DNA of 64,000 nucleotides from assembly GCA_937924755.1 (NCBI GenBank), contig CALEVZ010000057.1:1-64000 (forward strand). Reading direction: 5' to 3'. How positions within the stretch are numbered: the stretch's first letter is position 1; every line of letters starts with the position of its first letter. Shown here in pieces: positions 17,701-25,776 of this stretch. The notes under the pieces were generated by a model. It saw only the letters and a list, made by a program, of their open reading frames with translations. It searched no databases and was not told the DNA's origin. Origin of the DNA: an uncultured bacterium. GTDB taxonomy: Bacteria > Acidobacteriota > Thermoanaerobaculia > Thermoanaerobaculales > Thermoanaerobaculaceae. The position numbers were made by a program, and so were the translations under genes.

Positions 17701-20066
17701 GCGAACTTGCCGGTGCCGCCGGTCAGGTTGCTGCGGCCCGACACGTTGGTCCACAGGCAGTTGGGTTTGCCGGAGTCGTGGGTGACCGTCCAGCCGGCTG
17801 GCGGCCAGGCACCCTCGAAGCCCTCGTTGATGCCGCCCGAAAGCTTGCAGATCACCCACTCCGCCGCGCCGTCGTCGACCAGCGCGAAGTTCTCGGTCTG
17901 ACCCATGGCCGACAGGGTGATGCTCCGCATTCCCTGGTTGTAGCCCGGGATCTGCGAGGTCACCACCATGTCGTAGTTGTCGGGCGCCGGCAGGCCGGCG
18001 AAGAAGTAATAGCCGTTGAAGGGGTTGGTGAAGGTGGAGGCGACGACCGTGGGGCCCACCTTGATGTCCACCTTGGCGTACAGCGGCCACCCGTGCGCCT
18101 GACCCACCACGAAGCCGTCCAGCTCGGCGCTGGCGGCGGGCGTCAGGGCGAAGTCCTGAGTGGTCGTGTTGCCGTCGGTGATGACGATGCCGTTGACGGT
18201 CTCGGGGCTGTACCCGAATGCCGAGGCGGTGACGTCGTAAGTGCCCGAAGGCAGGTTCATGGCGTAGCTGCCGTTGGGCTGGGTGATCGCCACGTAGGCG
18301 CCCGCCTGCACCTGCGCGCCGCCGATCGGCGCCAGGCTCGAGGCGTTGACCACGGTGCCGTTGAGCGTGCCGAAGCCGGTCGGGGTGCACCCCGGCATGG
18401 CGAACGCCACCACCCAGGTGTCCCAGTCGAAGCTGCCGGTGTTGGCCACGTACTCGGCGGTGCCCCACAGCGTGCAGCCGTCGGGGTCGGTGTGAATGCT
18501 GGCGTAGTCACCCCAGCGGTTGCCGCCGGTCTGGTAGCCGCCGCCCGCCACCGCGATGCCTTCGGTCTGCATCGTGCCCGGGGGATCGGAGGCCAGCCGG
18601 CCGGTGTAGCCCACCGACGGGTACATGGTGCTCGAGGAGATCGAGTAGACCAAGCCGATGTTGCCGTTCTGGTCCACCGCCGCCGAACCCATCCAGCGGT
18701 GGTGGGCATCCGGCGCGAAAGTACCGCCGTCGTGCACGTACCAACCGCTGCCGGTGTTGCGCAGCTCGTACCAGCGCACCCCGGCGTGGTCGCCGCCCAC
18801 GTCCACCGAGTGGGTCACCACCATCACCTCGTACCCCAACGTGCTCATGAGGTTGCGGTAGTTGAGCGGGAACATGAGGCGGTCGGACAGGGCATCGAGC
18901 TTCTGGGTCGTGCCCTGCTGCGGGATGCAGTTGCGGCTGTACCCGCACAGGTTGGAATCAAAGGACAACCCCGCCGCCGTCAAATTGATGATGCCAGGAT
19001 CGGAAAAGCCCGCCGGGCAGGTGAAGGCCGAGTTGGCGGGCGTCGCCCAGTCCACCGTGAAAGTGCAGATCTGCAGCAGGTCGAAGGGGTTGCCCCAGGC
19101 GTCGTCGTAGAAGGCGACGTTGTAGTTGGGGCTGCCGGGAGGGGGCGGCGCCCCGCCGTCCCAGTGGGTGGGCTGGGGGAACGCCGGCTGCGCCACGGCG
19201 ATCGGGAAGTACTGCGCCCCCACAGTCGGCGAGCCCGCCAGCATGGCGATGCGGTCGAACACCACCGTGGCCGGATTCGCCCCGGGGAACTCATTGACCG
19301 TCATGTAGTAGCCGTCCGGCCACACGCCGAACTTGGGGTAGTCGTTCATGATCGTTGGGCTGTAGAGGTACTCCCACACGTACCAGGATCCCAACGGGTC
19401 GCCGGTTTGCGACACCGCCAGGCACGTGTAGTTGGAGCTCGGCAGCGCAAACTGGCTCATCAGCCAGCGGTCGGCACCGTGGTCGTACAGCACGACGGGG
19501 TCGCCGTCGTTGCTCGTACGGCAGGCCGAGCCCGGCGGCAGCGCCTGCCACAGCGAGTTGCCCGGCCACGGGCCGCCCAGCAGGGTGCCGCTCTTGTCGT
19601 ACACGGCCCACACCAGGTTGATCCACTGGATGTAGTGGTTCGGACCCACCGCCCCTTCGGTGTCCGGGGGCATGACGCGGAAGCCCAGGACTGCCTGGTT
19701 GGTGTCGCTGTTCAGGCTGTTGAACGACACCAAAGGCGCTGGCGCCAAAGTCCCCGTGGAACCAGCCACCCGCCCCTCCCCCTGCGGCCCGCCCGCCGGC
19801 GCCTTGGCGTCGGGGAAGGTGAGCGCCGGCAAGCGCGCCGGATCCACCGGTCGGTTGGGGATTTCCCGCGGCGGACCGGACGGCCCCGGCTGCGCCACCG
19901 GCAGGTCGCGCAGTGGCGGCGTCACCGCGAACGCCGACGGCTGCAGGATCTTCGACGGCCGCACCACCGAGGGCCGCTTGCCGACCTCACCGGCCCCCAC
20001 CGGCAGGGCCAGAGCGGCGGCCAGCAACACCACGGTTGCGACCACACACCATCGCATGATTCTCAT
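14793..20066 (-). CDS. Giant secreted multidomain protein with SLH-like C-terminus
   Basis: An exported protein of 1757 residues and unknown activity. The ATG at 20066 gives a clean signal peptide (MRIMRWCVVATVVLLAAALALPVGAG), and GAGAGGAGGAG lies just upstream; the frame stays open further upstream but without signal-like sequence. A large N-terminal region (about 85-570) resembles a sialidase/exo-alpha-type beta-propeller. It is followed by two carboxypeptidase-regulatory-like modules (about 575-740), an immune-inhibitor-like jelly roll (NEGFEGAWPPAGW), a second jelly-roll module (WVENFNAPTPPALPAGW) and another regulatory-like module. A YVTN/quinoprotein-like propeller follows (ATINTASGAVTVVG, LYTVNPASGATTVIG, IKINTATGAGTVVG), then three SLH-like repeats (about 1590-1757, ITTGCGGGNYCPE). 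No catalytic residues are evident, so adhesion or surface display is the best guess. Confidence 0.85.
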   Translation of the reverse strand: MRIMRWCVVATVVLLAAALALPVGAGEVGKRPSVVRPSKILQPSAFAVTPPLRDLPVAQPGPSGPPREIPNRPVDPARLPALTFPDAKAPAGGPQGEGRVAGSTGTLAPAPLVSFNSLNSDTNQAVLGFRVMPPDTEGAVGPNHYIQWINLVWAVYDKSGTLLGGPWPGNSLWQALPPGSACRTSNDGDPVVLYDHGADRWLMSQFALPSSNYTCLAVSQTGDPLGSWYVWEYLYSPTIMNDYPKFGVWPDGYYMTVNEFPGANPATVVFDRIAMLAGSPTVGAQYFPIAVAQPAFPQPTHWDGGAPPPPGSPNYNVAFYDDAWGNPFDLLQICTFTVDWATPANSAFTCPAGFSDPGIINLTAAGLSFDSNLCGYSRNCIPQQGTTQKLDALSDRLMFPLNYRNLMSTLGYEVMVVTHSVDVGGDHAGVRWYELRNTGSGWYVHDGGTFAPDAHHRWMGSAAVDQNGNIGLVYSISSSTMYPSVGYTGRLASDPPGTMQTEGIAVAGGGYQTGGNRWGDYASIHTDPDGCTLWGTAEYVANTGSFDWDTWVVAFAMPGCTPTGFGTLNGTVVNASSLAPIGGAQVQAGAYVAITQPNGSYAMNLPSGTYDVTASAFGYSPETVNGIVITDGNTTTQDFALTPAASAELDGFVVGQAHGWPLYAKVDIKVGPTVVASTFTNPFNGYYFFAGLPAPDNYDMVVTSQIPGYNQGMRSITLSAMGQTENFALVDDGAAEWVICKLSGGINEGFEGAWPPAGWTVTHDSGKPNCLWTNVSGRSNLTGGTGKFAIADSDLCGSGSTMGTTLTSPIIDLTGVPNVGIQFKYDYYHLGSQRGYVDISNDGGATWTTIKTFSVSDRGPKTYEADLTAQWANQANARIRFRFVSPGWNWWWMIDEVRTIIPAVPPPPPAVQWVENFNAPTPPALPAGWAKVQTGGTNVNTDWKTATATVHPAGQPPHSPPNLAYFNSWSVGTGNAMRLYKTSTDAIPPGGAGFVGLWMYHDTGFSGSADRIQVQYSPDGTTWTNAGATINRYDGSVGWKYHQVELTGATGNVYIGLNAISAYGNDIHIDDVEFLTGLPGTPALPLDPTGFACNPVPGTLVEGFVTDGNTAAPIVGAKVEHDLGGETRTIATPADPNLADGFYVLFTPVPGGYGPATRTFTASHTGYGNDVKMATPTPNTVYQINFSLPTGWLTVSPTSLYARLYRTEEDHQDLNLSNQGGLAVNYQLITTALTPSWPHLSPVVQGNRPSGGDAPSAGPAPRVPRNVPAAPRSVPEVSNVPAYGVDVYPGSNFVHWPNISAPGTWSVVSPRPEYFFAGDFRQGDFSKLWVLNYSTNELATINTASGAVTVVGPAPPVSGQSWTGLTAAVDGTLYASSTQCGTSSTLYTVNPASGATTVIGPITNGACIIDIAITPGGDLYGVDLVSDSLIKINTATGAGTVVGPLGIDANYAQGMDYDEMAGQLLWAAYNNTTSQGELRVIDTTTGASTLVGPFPGGAEVGAFGVAFYIGGGLPWLVLTPDQGVVNPISVLSVDAHFIADGANRWGTYRAKIMTMHDSATPVPDVNVCFIKAFDDVPPGYWADKFVHAVAGAKITHGAAGTFNPEGPMTRSNMARWLLLGRFGNTYAPPPCQGIFADVDCDTTPNADWIEALYNEGITAGCGTNPLRFCPDQIVTRRQMAIFLLKAKEPPGYTPPACTGTMFGDVTCAKYSDAWIEELARRGITTGCGGGNYCPEMTTTRAQQSVFVTRTWNLPRCP

Positions 20067-20341
20067 CGTCTTCACTCCTCCTCTCGCTGTGTCGTGAAGC
20101 ATCTCGTTGTGGCTGATGATCACCGGTCCTGACGTCGCTTTCCACCTCCCAACGGCGACCCGGCACTCAGGCCGCCTTTTTTCTCGGAATCGGCGGGGCA
20201 CGCTTGTTGTCGTGCCTGCCGGGGATCTCCACCAACGGCCACCCCGGCCGGACCGTCCGCGGCCGCAAGGCCGGGCGGTCGCCTCGCTCCGGCGGCTGCG
20301 AACACGATCTCCTTTTTCCAAACCTTGCGTCGTGAACCACG
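20067..20341 (-). promoter_or_regulatory. Long structured 5' leader of the giant secreted protein gene
   Basis: About 275 nt separate the predicted transcription start from the ATG, and no supported gene lies within. On the minus strand several local stem-loops can be drawn: CGGCC-TTGC-GGCCG (about 20260-20273), GGCACG-ACAACAAG-CGTGCC (about 20198-20217) and CCGCC with GGCGG around an A-rich loop (about 20172-20196). I could not match it to a known riboswitch consensus. It ends in a strong purine-rich ribosome binding site. Confidence 0.4.
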
Positions 20342-20347
20342 GTGAAT

Positions 20348-20376
20348 ATTGTGGCCCTCCCCGGGCCTCATGTCAA
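20348..20376 (-). promoter_or_regulatory. Sigma70-type promoter of the giant secreted protein gene
   Basis: On the minus strand, consensus TTGACA (20376-20371), a 17-nt spacer and CACAAT (20353-20348). It starts 24 bp after the lipoprotein stop codon, so the secreted-protein gene can be transcribed independently of that upstream gene. Predicted start is near 20341. Confidence 0.55.
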
Positions 20377-20400
20377 CGACCCGCACGCCGGCGGGAACGC

Positions 20401-21381
20401 TCACCCGCCCGCACCGGTCGTCGCGGCCGCCCGGGTTTCCGCATCGAAGCGGCGGCGCAGCTGGTCGCGCACGGCGAGCAACGCATCGCGTGCCTCCAGG
20501 CCCTGCGTGGCGCCTTTGCCGGCGAAGCGGCGCGCCTGCACGGCCAGACGCTGCCCCAGCACCTCGATGTGCAACTGGAACAGCCCCTCTTCCAGGTGAA
20601 CCTGGCGCGGCAGACGCGCCGCGCCAGCCTCCAGCAACAGCTGCGCCAGACCCGCCGCCTCGGCAGGCGCGGTGCGCCGAGAAGCCGGCCGCACCCCCTC
20701 GGGCAGGCGGTACGCCGAAGCCTGCAGCACCCCGCGCTGCAGGGTGAGCTGCCAGCCGTCCGTCGCGCCCCCGGCGGCCCCCGGCAGACCCGGAGCCAAC
20801 GCGTTGACGGTGAGCACCTGCGGCGCCAGGACGCCCGCGGCGATGAGGCGCAAACCCTCCTCCAGGGACGACACTTCGACGCCCTCCGCCGCCGCCGGCT
20901 GCACCAGCAGGGCGATGTCGCGCAGGAGCTCCTGCAACGGCGGCCGCGGCGGGCGCTTGTTACGCTCGATGACCAGGTGACTCACCTGGTCGATGCTCAC
21001 CAGCAGGCGGCGGTGGATCTCCAGGGCATTCCCCTCCGGCAGCGGGCTCTCCTCCGGCCACGCCGCGACGCCGCGGGCGATGAGGAGGTCGAGGATCGTC
21101 ACCAGCGTCTCGTCGGCGACGCGGAACTGCCGCCTGCCGTTGAGCACCGCCACGCCATCACCGAACACCAGGAGCGAGGAGATCCCCTCGGCCAGGTGAC
21201 CCTCCGCCTCCAGAACGAGCTGCCGCCTGACCTGCGGATTTCGCCTCGCCTCCTCCAAAACCTCATGGAAGGATGGCGGTTTCACCGAACTCTCCAGCGG
21301 CTGCCGCCGCAGCCCGGTGCTGCATCCCAACAACACGACTCCCAAGACCAAAGCCAGCGCCGCAGTTCCCCGTCTCAACAT
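20401..21381 (-). CDS. Putative outer-membrane lipoprotein, unknown function
   Basis: A 326-residue protein with a lipoprotein signal (MLRRGTAALALVLGVVLLGC; lipobox VLLGC, Cys20). The ATG at 21381 has GGGAGGG four nt upstream, so the in-frame codon 15 nt further up is not needed. The mature part is mostly helical, rich in Leu, Ala, Arg and Glu, with no Cys after the lipobox and no motif I can name. It lies upstream of the giant secreted protein on the same strand but is separated from it by that gene's own promoter. Confidence 0.65.
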   Translation of the reverse strand: MLRRGTAALALVLGVVLLGCSTGLRRQPLESSVKPPSFHEVLEEARRNPQVRRQLVLEAEGHLAEGISSLLVFGDGVAVLNGRRQFRVADETLVTILDLLIARGVAAWPEESPLPEGNALEIHRRLLVSIDQVSHLVIERNKRPPRPPLQELLRDIALLVQPAAAEGVEVSSLEEGLRLIAAGVLAPQVLTVNALAPGLPGAAGGATDGWQLTLQRGVLQASAYRLPEGVRPASRRTAPAEAAGLAQLLLEAGAARLPRQVHLEEGLFQLHIEVLGQRLAVQARRFAGKGATQGLEARDALLAVRDQLRRRFDAETRAAATTGAGG

Positions 21382-21555
21382 GTTTCCCTCCCGCAACCGA
21401 GATCGCCGACCCCAGCAAGTATAACGGGGCCGGCACCCAACGCGGCGCCGCCCCGGTTGTCAGCCGGGCCGCTTACCCCGTTGGTCTCCCCGTCCAGCTG
21501 CCCATTTCTCCTCCGGGGCAGGATATGGGATTGTGATCTGCAGCACTGGTCGGGG

Positions 21556-21584
21556 TTGCTCTTCCCGCCCGAGCGCCCTACTTT
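21556..21584 (+). promoter_or_regulatory. Sigma70-type promoter of the 283-residue secreted protein
   Basis: TTGCTC (21556-21561), a 17-nt spacer and TACTTT (21579-21584). The predicted start lies about 32 nt before the ATG at 21623. The site lies in the intergenic region diverging from the lipoprotein gene. Confidence 0.45.
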
Positions 21585-21622
21585 AGGAATATGCGCAGAA
21601 CTCAGTGGAAGGGAGGCGCACC

Positions 21623-22474
21623 ATGAGAATCGCTTCTGTTGGCGTGGCCCTGGTGGTATTCGTGGCCGCCCAGGCCGCAGCCCAGACCGGCGAAGTGGTG
21701 ATTCCGGTGGTGGCGTGGGACGCCCACGGCGTGGGCAGCAACCGCTGGAGCACCGAAATGTACCTTTCCAACACCGGGCCCCAGACTGCCCAGGTGACCG
21801 TAGCGGCGGCGCTGCCCTTGCGGGTGGTGCGGCAAACCCCCTGCATGCCCCCCGTCGCGCCGTTCCAGGTGGCGGCCTACACCACCCGGGTGGTGACCGC
21901 CGCCGAGCTCAACCGTTACCTAGGGTGCCCGGGGCAGTTCGTGGGCGGGCTGGTGCTGGAGACACCGACGGGCATCGTCGTCTCCACCCGGATGACCAAC
22001 CACAAGGTTCTGGGGCAAGCCCCGGAAGAGGAGCTGCTCCAAGGTCTCAGTCAGGAGATTCCGGGTCTGCCAGTGGCATTGCTGCCGCGGCCGGGTGAAG
22101 ACTACATGCTGCCTGCTCTGGGGTGGCATCCCTCGCCGTGCACCGCCACCGCCCAACTGGACAGCTACCTGTACCTGGCGAACCCCAACACCACCCCGGC
22201 CACCGTGACCCTCTTCGACCTGGGCGGCCAGATAGGAAAACTGTCTCTAAATCGCCAAACTGTAACTTTGCCATACACTGTCACCGTTCCCGCCGGTCGA
22301 TTGAGCCAGTTCCTCATCGCCCCGGCGCCCGAGGTGATGCCCGCCGTGTGTGGCAAGCCCGCCGTCTTTGATCTGTTTCTCAGTACCGACGAACCGCTGG
22401 CGGTGCTCGGCTCGGTGGTGGACCGCACCACCCAGGACGCCCGCACCGTACTGCCGGTGCAGGTGCAGCGCTAG
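21623..22474 (+). CDS. Secreted protein of unknown function (W-S/R-T-D/E type)
   Basis: A 283-residue exported protein with signal peptide MRIASVGVALVVFVAAQAAA. The ATG at 21623 follows GGGAGG by 6 nt. The mature protein is beta-rich with NRWSTEMYLSNTGP near its start and VVDRTTQDARTVLPVQVQ at its end. A second protein in the window (47559-48626) has the counterparts WRTDLEVHNPG and VVDNRTGDPVFVPA, so the two appear to share a domain. Such proteins are common in acidobacterial secretomes; no function is known to me. Confidence 0.65.
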   Translation: MRIASVGVALVVFVAAQAAAQTGEVVIPVVAWDAHGVGSNRWSTEMYLSNTGPQTAQVTVAAALPLRVVRQTPCMPPVAPFQVAAYTTRVVTAAELNRYLGCPGQFVGGLVLETPTGIVVSTRMTNHKVLGQAPEEELLQGLSQEIPGLPVALLPRPGEDYMLPALGWHPSPCTATAQLDSYLYLANPNTTPATVTLFDLGGQIGKLSLNRQTVTLPYTVTVPAGRLSQFLIAPAPEVMPAVCGKPAVFDLFLSTDEPLAVLGSVVDRTTQDARTVLPVQVQR

Positions 22475-22481
22475 GGGCGAA

Positions 22482-22742
22482 CTAGACCGGATCCTCGCCG
22501 ACCGTCAGCTCGCCCCCCTCGGCGTGGGCCAGAAGCTCCCTCGCCGCCTCGGCGTAGGGTGCCGGTACCACCACCGCCACCTCGCCCAGACCGTCCAGGG
22601 TGAGGCCGTACACACTGCCCAGCGCCTCCCCCACCAGGCGCGCCGGGATGCCGTTGGCGCGCAGAGCGGCGACGATCGGCTCGGCGTTGATCCGGCCATC
22701 TACCGTCACCAGATGTACCTCACCCTCGGGAATCCGCCCCAT
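22482..22742 (-). CDS. DUF2007-type small protein
   Basis: An 86-residue ferredoxin-fold-like protein matching the DUF2007 (putative signal-transducing) family: HLVTVDGRINAEPIVAALRANGI, a central GLTLDGLGEVAVVVP and an acidic C-terminus. GGGAGG lies 8 nt before the ATG. It is 20 nt downstream of the CDF transporter gene and likely in the same operon. Confidence 0.7.
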   Translation of the reverse strand: MGRIPEGEVHLVTVDGRINAEPIVAALRANGIPARLVGEALGSVYGLTLDGLGEVAVVVPAPYAEAARELLAHAEGGELTVGEDPV

Positions 22743-22762
22743 CGGATTTTCCTCCCATCTTC

Positions 22763-23929
22763 TCAGTATACGTAGCGGGGTTCCCGGTTCACCATCACCT
22801 TGGCCACTTGGGGGAAGCGCTCCTTCAGCTCGTGTACCAGCTGAGCCTTGAGCCGGTCACTCTCTTCGGGGGCAGCCTTGAGGTCGAAGATTACGTAACA
22901 CGGCGCCTGCCGACCGACGATGCGCAGGTCGTGAAAACTCGCCGCATCGGGGCCGCCGCCGAGTTGCTGCGCGAGAAAGGCGGCAATGGCCGGGTAGAGG
23001 GGGTGGCCTCGATCCACCGGGTCCACGTGCACCACCGCCCAGCCACCGAAGCGGGCCATGATCGCCTCCTCGACCCGCTCCGCCAGCTCGTGGCAGGCCA
23101 TAATGTCGCGCTCGGAGCTCACCTCGATGTGCAGAGAGGTCACCAGCAACCCTCCGTAGCAATGCACAATGACGTCGTGCACGGCGTCCACCCCCGGAAC
23201 CGCCAGCGCCACGGCCTTGATCTCCTCCACCAGTCTCGGGGATGGCGCCGCCCCGATGAGGGGGTCGGCTGACTCCCTCACCAGCGTCACGCCCGTCCAC
23301 CCCAGCAGCCCGGCGACCACCAGTCCAGCCGCGCCGTCCAGCCAGGTGACGCCAAACCGCGCCCCCACCAACGCCACGATCACCACCGCGGTGGCCAGCA
23401 CGTCCGAGCGGTGGTGCCAGGCATCGGCGCGCAGCGCGGTGGAGTCGATCTTTCGCCCCAGCTGCAGGGCGAAGCGGGCCAGCCACTCCTTGGCGATCAC
23501 TGTCACGACCAGCACCGCCAGCAGCAACCACGACGCCACCACCTCCTGCGGCGCCAGCAGGCGACGCACCGAGGCCATGGCGAACTCCAACGCCGCCACC
23601 AGCAACAGCACCGCAATGACCAAGGCGGCGACGCTCTCGAGGCGGCCGTGCCCGAAGGGATGCTCCCGGTCGGAGGGGCGAGCCGCAGCGGAAAAACCCC
23701 AGATGACCACCGCCGAGGTCACCAGGTCGGAAAACGAGTGGACCGCGTCGGCGACCAAGGAGATCGAGCCGATGGCCAGACCGGCCACCAGCTTCACCAT
23801 CCCGACGCCGAGATTGACGGCGACGCTGACCCAGCCTTCCAGCACCCCCGCCGCCCGCCGCTCCAGCGCTTTACCCAGTTCGCCTCTGGATTCTGAGACG
23901 CCATTGATAATATTGACGCTTTCTTGCAT
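22763..23929 (-). CDS. Cation diffusion facilitator (CDF) divalent-metal efflux transporter
   Basis: An inner-membrane metal/proton antiporter, 388 residues. TM2 carries the metal site ADAVHSFSD, a cytoplasmic loop has HPFGHGRLES, and TM5 carries WHHRSD, all classic CDF positions for Zn/Fe/Mn-type binding. Six TM helices are followed by a cytoplasmic ferredoxin-like domain (VHDVIVHCYGGLLVTSLHIEV) and a further C-terminal extension of about 100 residues with a second histidine-containing segment. The extension makes it longer than FieF/ZitB. Metal specificity cannot be read from sequence alone. Confidence 0.9.
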   Translation of the reverse strand: MQESVNIINGVSESRGELGKALERRAAGVLEGWVSVAVNLGVGMVKLVAGLAIGSISLVADAVHSFSDLVTSAVVIWGFSAAARPSDREHPFGHGRLESVAALVIAVLLLVAALEFAMASVRRLLAPQEVVASWLLLAVLVVTVIAKEWLARFALQLGRKIDSTALRADAWHHRSDVLATAVVIVALVGARFGVTWLDGAAGLVVAGLLGWTGVTLVRESADPLIGAAPSPRLVEEIKAVALAVPGVDAVHDVIVHCYGGLLVTSLHIEVSSERDIMACHELAERVEEAIMARFGGWAVVHVDPVDRGHPLYPAIAAFLAQQLGGGPDAASFHDLRIVGRQAPCYVIFDLKAAPEESDRLKAQLVHELKERFPQVAKVMVNREPRYVY

Positions 23930-23952
23930 TCTTGAAGGATACCACAGCCACC

Positions 23953-23982
23953 TTGCCCTCGGGAGAAGAACTTTCCTAAAAT
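23953..23982 (+). promoter_or_regulatory. Candidate sigma70-type promoter upstream of HMG-CoA reductase
   Basis: TTGCCC (23953-23958), an 18-nt spacer and TAAAAT (23977-23982). The predicted leader would be about 120 nt. The region diverges from the CDF gene. Confidence 0.4.
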
Positions 23983-24108
23983 GTCACCAGGTCTCCGTCG
24001 GCGGAGCAGGTGTGATGGGGTGGGAAGTGCGGGCGCGGCCGTTGAGTTTGCCGCCGCAGACGGGGCAGTTGGTGTTGTGGGCAAAAGGAGCAACAGAAGG
24101 AGTCTGAA

Positions 24109-25650
24109 ATGCGCATTCCATCGCTGATCTTGAAGCAGCTTTATACCTTCGGCAGCTTGGACAACATTCCCGGGGGGGTGAAGTTCGCCCTCAAGAACCG
24201 GCTTTCCGACGCCAGTCTCACCCGCCTGCTCAAGGTCCGCATTGACAACGAAGAGATCGGACCCGAGCGGCTCATCCTGGACCTGGGGGAAGGCCAGCGC
24301 CTTCCCGCGCACGCCGTCACTCCCGACAACGCCATCCCCTTCCCCTTGCGCAAGACTGTCCAGATCGAGGCGAAAAACGGCCGCCTGCAGGCCGGGCCCC
24401 ACGAGATCACCATCGCCTTCGAGGCAACCCCCTTTGGCAAGCTCTCCTTCACGGTCAAGGACTCCATCGAGGAGCGCAAGCCCAAGCGGCTGGCCATCCC
24501 CTACGACAAGGACAACAACTACACCCCGGAGATCGTCAAAGCCCGCCAGCAGTTCGCCCGCGAGATGACCGGCGTCGAGCTTAAGCACCTGCCCCATTAC
24601 TCTTTCGACCCCGGCATCACCTCCGGCAACATTGAAAACTTCGCCGGCGTCGCCCAGGTGCCCATCGGCTTCGCCGGGCCCTTGCTGGTTCATGGGGAAC
24701 ACGCCAAGGGCGAGTTCATCATCCCCCTGGCCACCACCGAGGGCACCCTGGTGGCCTCCTACAATCGTGGCATCAAGGTGCTCAACATGTCCGGCGGGGT
24801 AACCTGCACGGTGCTCGCCGACTGCATGCAGCGGGCGCCGGTGTTCATCTTCGACTCGGCCCGGGAGGCGAGGGCGTTCAAAGACTGGGTGGACGACCAC
24901 CTGCCCGAGATCCGCGAGGCCGCCGAGGCCACCTCTTCGGTGGCCAAGCTCCTTTACATCGACACCTTCCTGTCCAACAAGTTCGCCTACCTGCGCTTTA
25001 ATTTTTCCACCGGCGACGCGGCGGGGCAGAACATGGTGGGACGTGCCACCTTCGCCGCCTGCTCGTGGATCCTGGAGCAGGTCCCCACGGTGCGCAAGTT
25101 CTACCTGGAATCCAACCTGGCCACCGACAAGAAGCACTCCCAGATCAACATCATGCGCACCCGCGGCAAGCGCGTCACCGCCGAGGCGGTGATCCCGCGG
25201 CAGGTGTTGCAGGAAAACCTGCGGGTGGAGCCCGAAAGCCTGGCCTACCACTGGGGCGTGGCCTCGGTGGGGGCGTTCCTGTCGGGGGCCAACAACAACG
25301 GCTGTCACTCCATCAACGGCATCACCGCCATGTTCATCGCCACGGGGCAGGACGTCGCCAACGTCTCCGAGTCCTCGGCGGGGATCATCTACACCGAGCT
25401 GACGCCGGAACGCGACCTCTATCTTTCCCTCACCATCCCGTCGCTCATCGTCGCCACCTACGGCGGCGGCACCGGGCTGGCCACCCAGCGCGAATGCCTG
25501 GAGCTTCTGGGCTGCTGGGGCAAGGGCAAGGTCAACAAGTTGGCAGAAATCATCGCCGGCGTCGCCCTCGCTGGGGAGATCTCCCTGGCCGGTGCCATCT
25601 CCTCGTTGGAGTGGGTGTCGGCGCACGAGAAGTACGGCCGCAACCGCTGA
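24109..25650 (+). CDS. Hydroxymethylglutaryl-CoA reductase, class I-like, with extra N-terminal domain
   Basis: Predicted to catalyse NAD(P)H-dependent reduction of HMG-CoA to mevalonate, the committed step of the mevalonate pathway. Of 513 residues, about 150-513 form the catalytic domain with E211 (ATTEGTLVAS), D303 (GDAAGQNM), K341 (LATDKK), D415 (GQDVANV) and C-terminal H506 (AHEKYGRNR), so all expected catalytic residues are present. The long segment after TDKK and the C-terminal His resemble class I enzymes. Residues 1-130 are a soluble beta-rich domain (IPFPLRKTVQIEA; GPHEITIAFEATPFGKLSF) I cannot name, in the place where eukaryotic enzymes carry membrane or linker segments. AGAAGGAG supports the ATG. 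No other mevalonate genes lie in the window. Confidence 0.93.
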   Translation: MRIPSLILKQLYTFGSLDNIPGGVKFALKNRLSDASLTRLLKVRIDNEEIGPERLILDLGEGQRLPAHAVTPDNAIPFPLRKTVQIEAKNGRLQAGPHEITIAFEATPFGKLSFTVKDSIEERKPKRLAIPYDKDNNYTPEIVKARQQFAREMTGVELKHLPHYSFDPGITSGNIENFAGVAQVPIGFAGPLLVHGEHAKGEFIIPLATTEGTLVASYNRGIKVLNMSGGVTCTVLADCMQRAPVFIFDSAREARAFKDWVDDHLPEIREAAEATSSVAKLLYIDTFLSNKFAYLRFNFSTGDAAGQNMVGRATFAACSWILEQVPTVRKFYLESNLATDKKHSQINIMRTRGKRVTAEAVIPRQVLQENLRVEPESLAYHWGVASVGAFLSGANNNGCHSINGITAMFIATGQDVANVSESSAGIIYTELTPERDLYLSLTIPSLIVATYGGGTGLATQRECLELLGCWGKGKVNKLAEIIAGVALAGEISLAGAISSLEWVSAHEKYGRNR

Positions 25651-25776
25651 CGGGGCGGCATCGCAGAGCTCCAGCGTCAGGACGGGCCGGCAGACCCCTG
25701 ACGATGAACCGGGCGGGGCGCCGGGTGCAGGTTCCTCTCTCCCACGCTTTTCTCCATGGTGGCATACTGCGGCGCG

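Noticed and set aside
17778-20132. Plus-strand open frame of about 780 codons opposite the secreted giant
   Set aside because: Composition typical of a shadow frame (His, Arg, Val, Gly repeats); the minus strand has a signal peptide, recognisable domains, a promoter and a terminator.
20067-20321. Longer N-terminus for the 1757-residue secreted protein (frame open to 20321)
   Set aside because: The added residues are Arg/Gly-rich shadow sequence and would bury the signal peptide; the ATG at 20066 has a strong ribosome binding site.
20067-20341. Cyclic-di-GMP, cobalamin or SAM riboswitch in the long leader
   Set aside because: I looked for the conserved core segments of these classes and did not find them. 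The leader is kept only as an unclassified structured region.
23984-24121. 45-codon minus-strand frame with a CPVCGGK zinc-knuckle-like motif
   Set aside because: It lies antisense to the HMG-CoA reductase promoter and start, has only one Cys pair besides a stray Cys, and no ribosome binding site.
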